A stretch of 64,000 nt of DNA, taken from an uncultured Isosphaeraceae bacterium (GTDB lineage: Bacteria > Planctomycetota > Planctomycetia > Isosphaerales > Isosphaeraceae). Below the pieces are notes generated by a model that was not told the DNA's origin, ran no database searches, and saw only the letters and a list, made by a program, of their open reading frames with translations. A program made the translations under genes and the position numbers. How positions within the stretch are numbered: position 1 is the first letter of the stretch; each line of letters starts with the position of its first letter. Positions 62,815-64,000 of this stretch are shown here, in pieces. The stretch lies in the NCBI GenBank assembly GCA_945957605.1, contig CAMFLR010000001.1:806001-870000 (forward strand). The letters run 5' to 3'.

Positions 62815-64000
62815 ATGATTCGTCGGTGGTTTCTGATCCTGGCTGTGGCATTAGTCGTTCAAACCATCGGCTGTGCACATATCACGCATCGAACAGAGCC
62901 AACCCGGACGGACGACCGCGTCCTTCCTGTTTCCTTCCAGCCTCACGCAATCGCTTCACCCGCCGCAGCAATGGCGATCGCAGCAGAGTCGCCCGCACTC
63001 CCGGCCGAATTGATTGGTCCGCAGCCCGTCGAGGTTTACATCCAAAGGGCACTGGCCGAGAACCGGACCGTCCAGGCCGCGTTTCACAATGTGAACTCGC
63101 TCCGTTATCGGATCCCGCAGGTCACCGTCCTCGACGATCCGGTAGCGTCGAATACGATTTACCCGATTCCAAGCGTCGCCCCTCAATACTCGTTGATGGG
63201 TTACAATCCCTATAATCTCGTCCTGGCCCAGCAGTTTCCCTGGTACGGCACGCTGCGATTGCGTGGCCAAGCGGCCGAGCAGGATGTGAAGGTCGCTTTG
63301 GCCGAACTTGCCGCCGCCCAATTAGATACCGTAGCCGCTGTCAAACGAGCATATTACGATCTCTACGTGGCCCAGCGTACTGTCGACACTCTTGCTGAGA
63401 ACCGCAAAATCCTTGAAGACTTTCGCGCCATCGTCAAGTCGCGATTGGCAACCGGCGGTACTCAACAAGACGTCATTAAGTCGGATGTGTTAATCAGTCA
63501 GCTCGATCGTGAGATGGCAACGACGCAGCAGGGAGTTACCTCTGCCAGGGCGGCCCTGGCGCGTCAATTACACGTCAGCCCTGAACTTGACTTGCGCACG
63601 CTTCCTGAAGTGGCAATTGGCACTGCACCGGCCGAAGTCGAACGGCTCAACCAAATGGCAATTGACGCTCGCCCCGAATTGCGTGGCCGACTATCGGCCA
63701 TCGCCCGCGACCAAAAAGCCGTTGCACTGGCAGAGAAGCGATTCTATCCCAATATCACGCTCGGCTTGAGCTACATGGACATGGAGAAAACGAACGCCAC
63801 GACGCCGAACACCGCGAGCGGTTTCCCCAACGTGGGTTTCGTGGTCGCGTTCAACCTGCCTGTTTATCGTAATAAGTACAGAGCAGGCGTTTGTGAAGCG
63901 AAGGAGCGAGCATTAGCTGATACAAAGCTTTACGAAGCCCAACGCGATGAGACCTTCGCCGAAATCAAGGATTTCGTGACCCAGGCGAAGGTGCAACAAA
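62815..64000 (+). CDS. TolC/CusC-family outer-membrane efflux lipoprotein, runs off the window
   Basis: About 395 codons are present without a stop. ATG at 62815 has AAGGAG 8 bases upstream. The N-terminus IRRWFLILAVALVVQTIGC is a lipoprotein signal with a TIGC lipobox. The body has TolC-family heptads (QQFPWYGTLRLRGQAAE, AAVKRAYYDLYVAQRTV, RPELRGRLSAIARDQKAVAL) and FYPNITLGLSYMD, with the helix-strand order of the family. It is the likely outer-membrane partner of the adaptor and pump on the other strand. Confidence 0.85.
   Translation, partial: MIRRWFLILAVALVVQTIGCAHITHRTEPTRTDDRVLPVSFQPHAIASPAAAMAIAAESPALPAELIGPQPVEVYIQRALAENRTVQAAFHNVNSLRYRIPQVTVLDDPVASNTIYPIPSVAPQYSLMGYNPYNLVLAQQFPWYGTLRLRGQAAEQDVKVALAELAAAQLDTVAAVKRAYYDLYVAQRTVDTLAENRKILEDFRAIVKSRLATGGTQQDVIKSDVLISQLDREMATTQQGVTSARAALARQLHVSPELDLRTLPEVAIGTAPAEVERLNQMAIDARPELRGRLSAIARDQKAVALAEKRFYPNITLGLSYMDMEKTNATTPNTASGFPNVGFVVAFNLPVYRNKYRAGVCEAKERALADTKLYEAQRDETFAEIKDFVTQAKVQQ

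Noticed and set aside
1..64000. CRISPR arrays, rRNA genes and insertion-sequence transposases
   Set aside because: No regularly spaced repeats, rRNA motifs or DDE transposase genes were seen on either strand.

Overview
The window looks like planctomycete chromosomal DNA (class Planctomycetia; genus not assigned). The evidence is the density of families that mark this group. These include DUF1592/DUF1552 and DUF1549-DUF1553/DUF1501 gene pairs with CxxCH motifs and Tat signals, a Tat-exported Gfo/Idh/MocA oxidoreductase, a secreted sulfatase, PEP-CTERM proteins, a secreted protease with an N-terminal LEPR-xLL-like motif, and an ECF sigma factor next to a giant Ser/Thr kinase with TPRs.

Left part (1-26084), chromosomal background. 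Positions 1-15778 hold catabolic/secretory genes: a DUF1592 cytochrome-like protein with the first codons of its DUF1552 partner, a Gfo/Idh/MocA oxidoreductase, an archaemetzincin, two DUF1549-DUF1553/DUF1501 pairs and a sulfatase. Next come a sedolisin-type protease, an FHA protein and a TlpA-like thioredoxin. Positions 21125-26069 look like a surface-polysaccharide set: a GT4 glycosyltransferase translationally coupled to a fucose-synthase-like epimerase, a second epimerase, and two PEP-CTERM proteins between them.

Positions 26600-32500 hold mostly small minus-strand genes of unknown function. One carries a single in-frame nonsense codon. Two tandem, overlapping membrane proteins resemble the PycTM (Pycsar effector) family, with no cyclase visible. 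A secreted HExxH peptidase follows.

Positions 32761-51811 are an integrated mobile element. A tRNA-Leu(GAG) gene is followed at once by an intact tyrosine recombinase. Then come an excisionase-like HTH protein, a long minus-strand operon (T4CP/VirD4-like ATPase, ParB, two exported helical proteins, small unknowns and a 20-codon hydrophobic peptide), an ECF sigma/kinase-TPR pair, a MobF relaxase-helicase with a partner gene, an inverted-repeat-rich region that is a candidate oriT, and a small cargo cassette with a DNA methyltransferase. I see no T4SS channel genes in the window, so it is probably a mobilizable element or one whose remaining genes lie outside. No second copy of the tRNA 3' end was found, so the right boundary is unknown.

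Positions 52397-64000 are a copper/silver-type export cluster: a Tat-exported beta-carbonic anhydrase, a protein with two CCxxC metal-binding repeats, a CxMHP...CPxC heavy-metal-binding protein, a CusA-like RND pump with a large extra periplasmic insertion, a CusB-like adaptor, three small secreted proteins (two Cys-rich paralogues), and a divergent TolC-like outer-membrane lipoprotein that runs off the end. It may be cargo of the element or resident chromosome; the sequence here does not decide.
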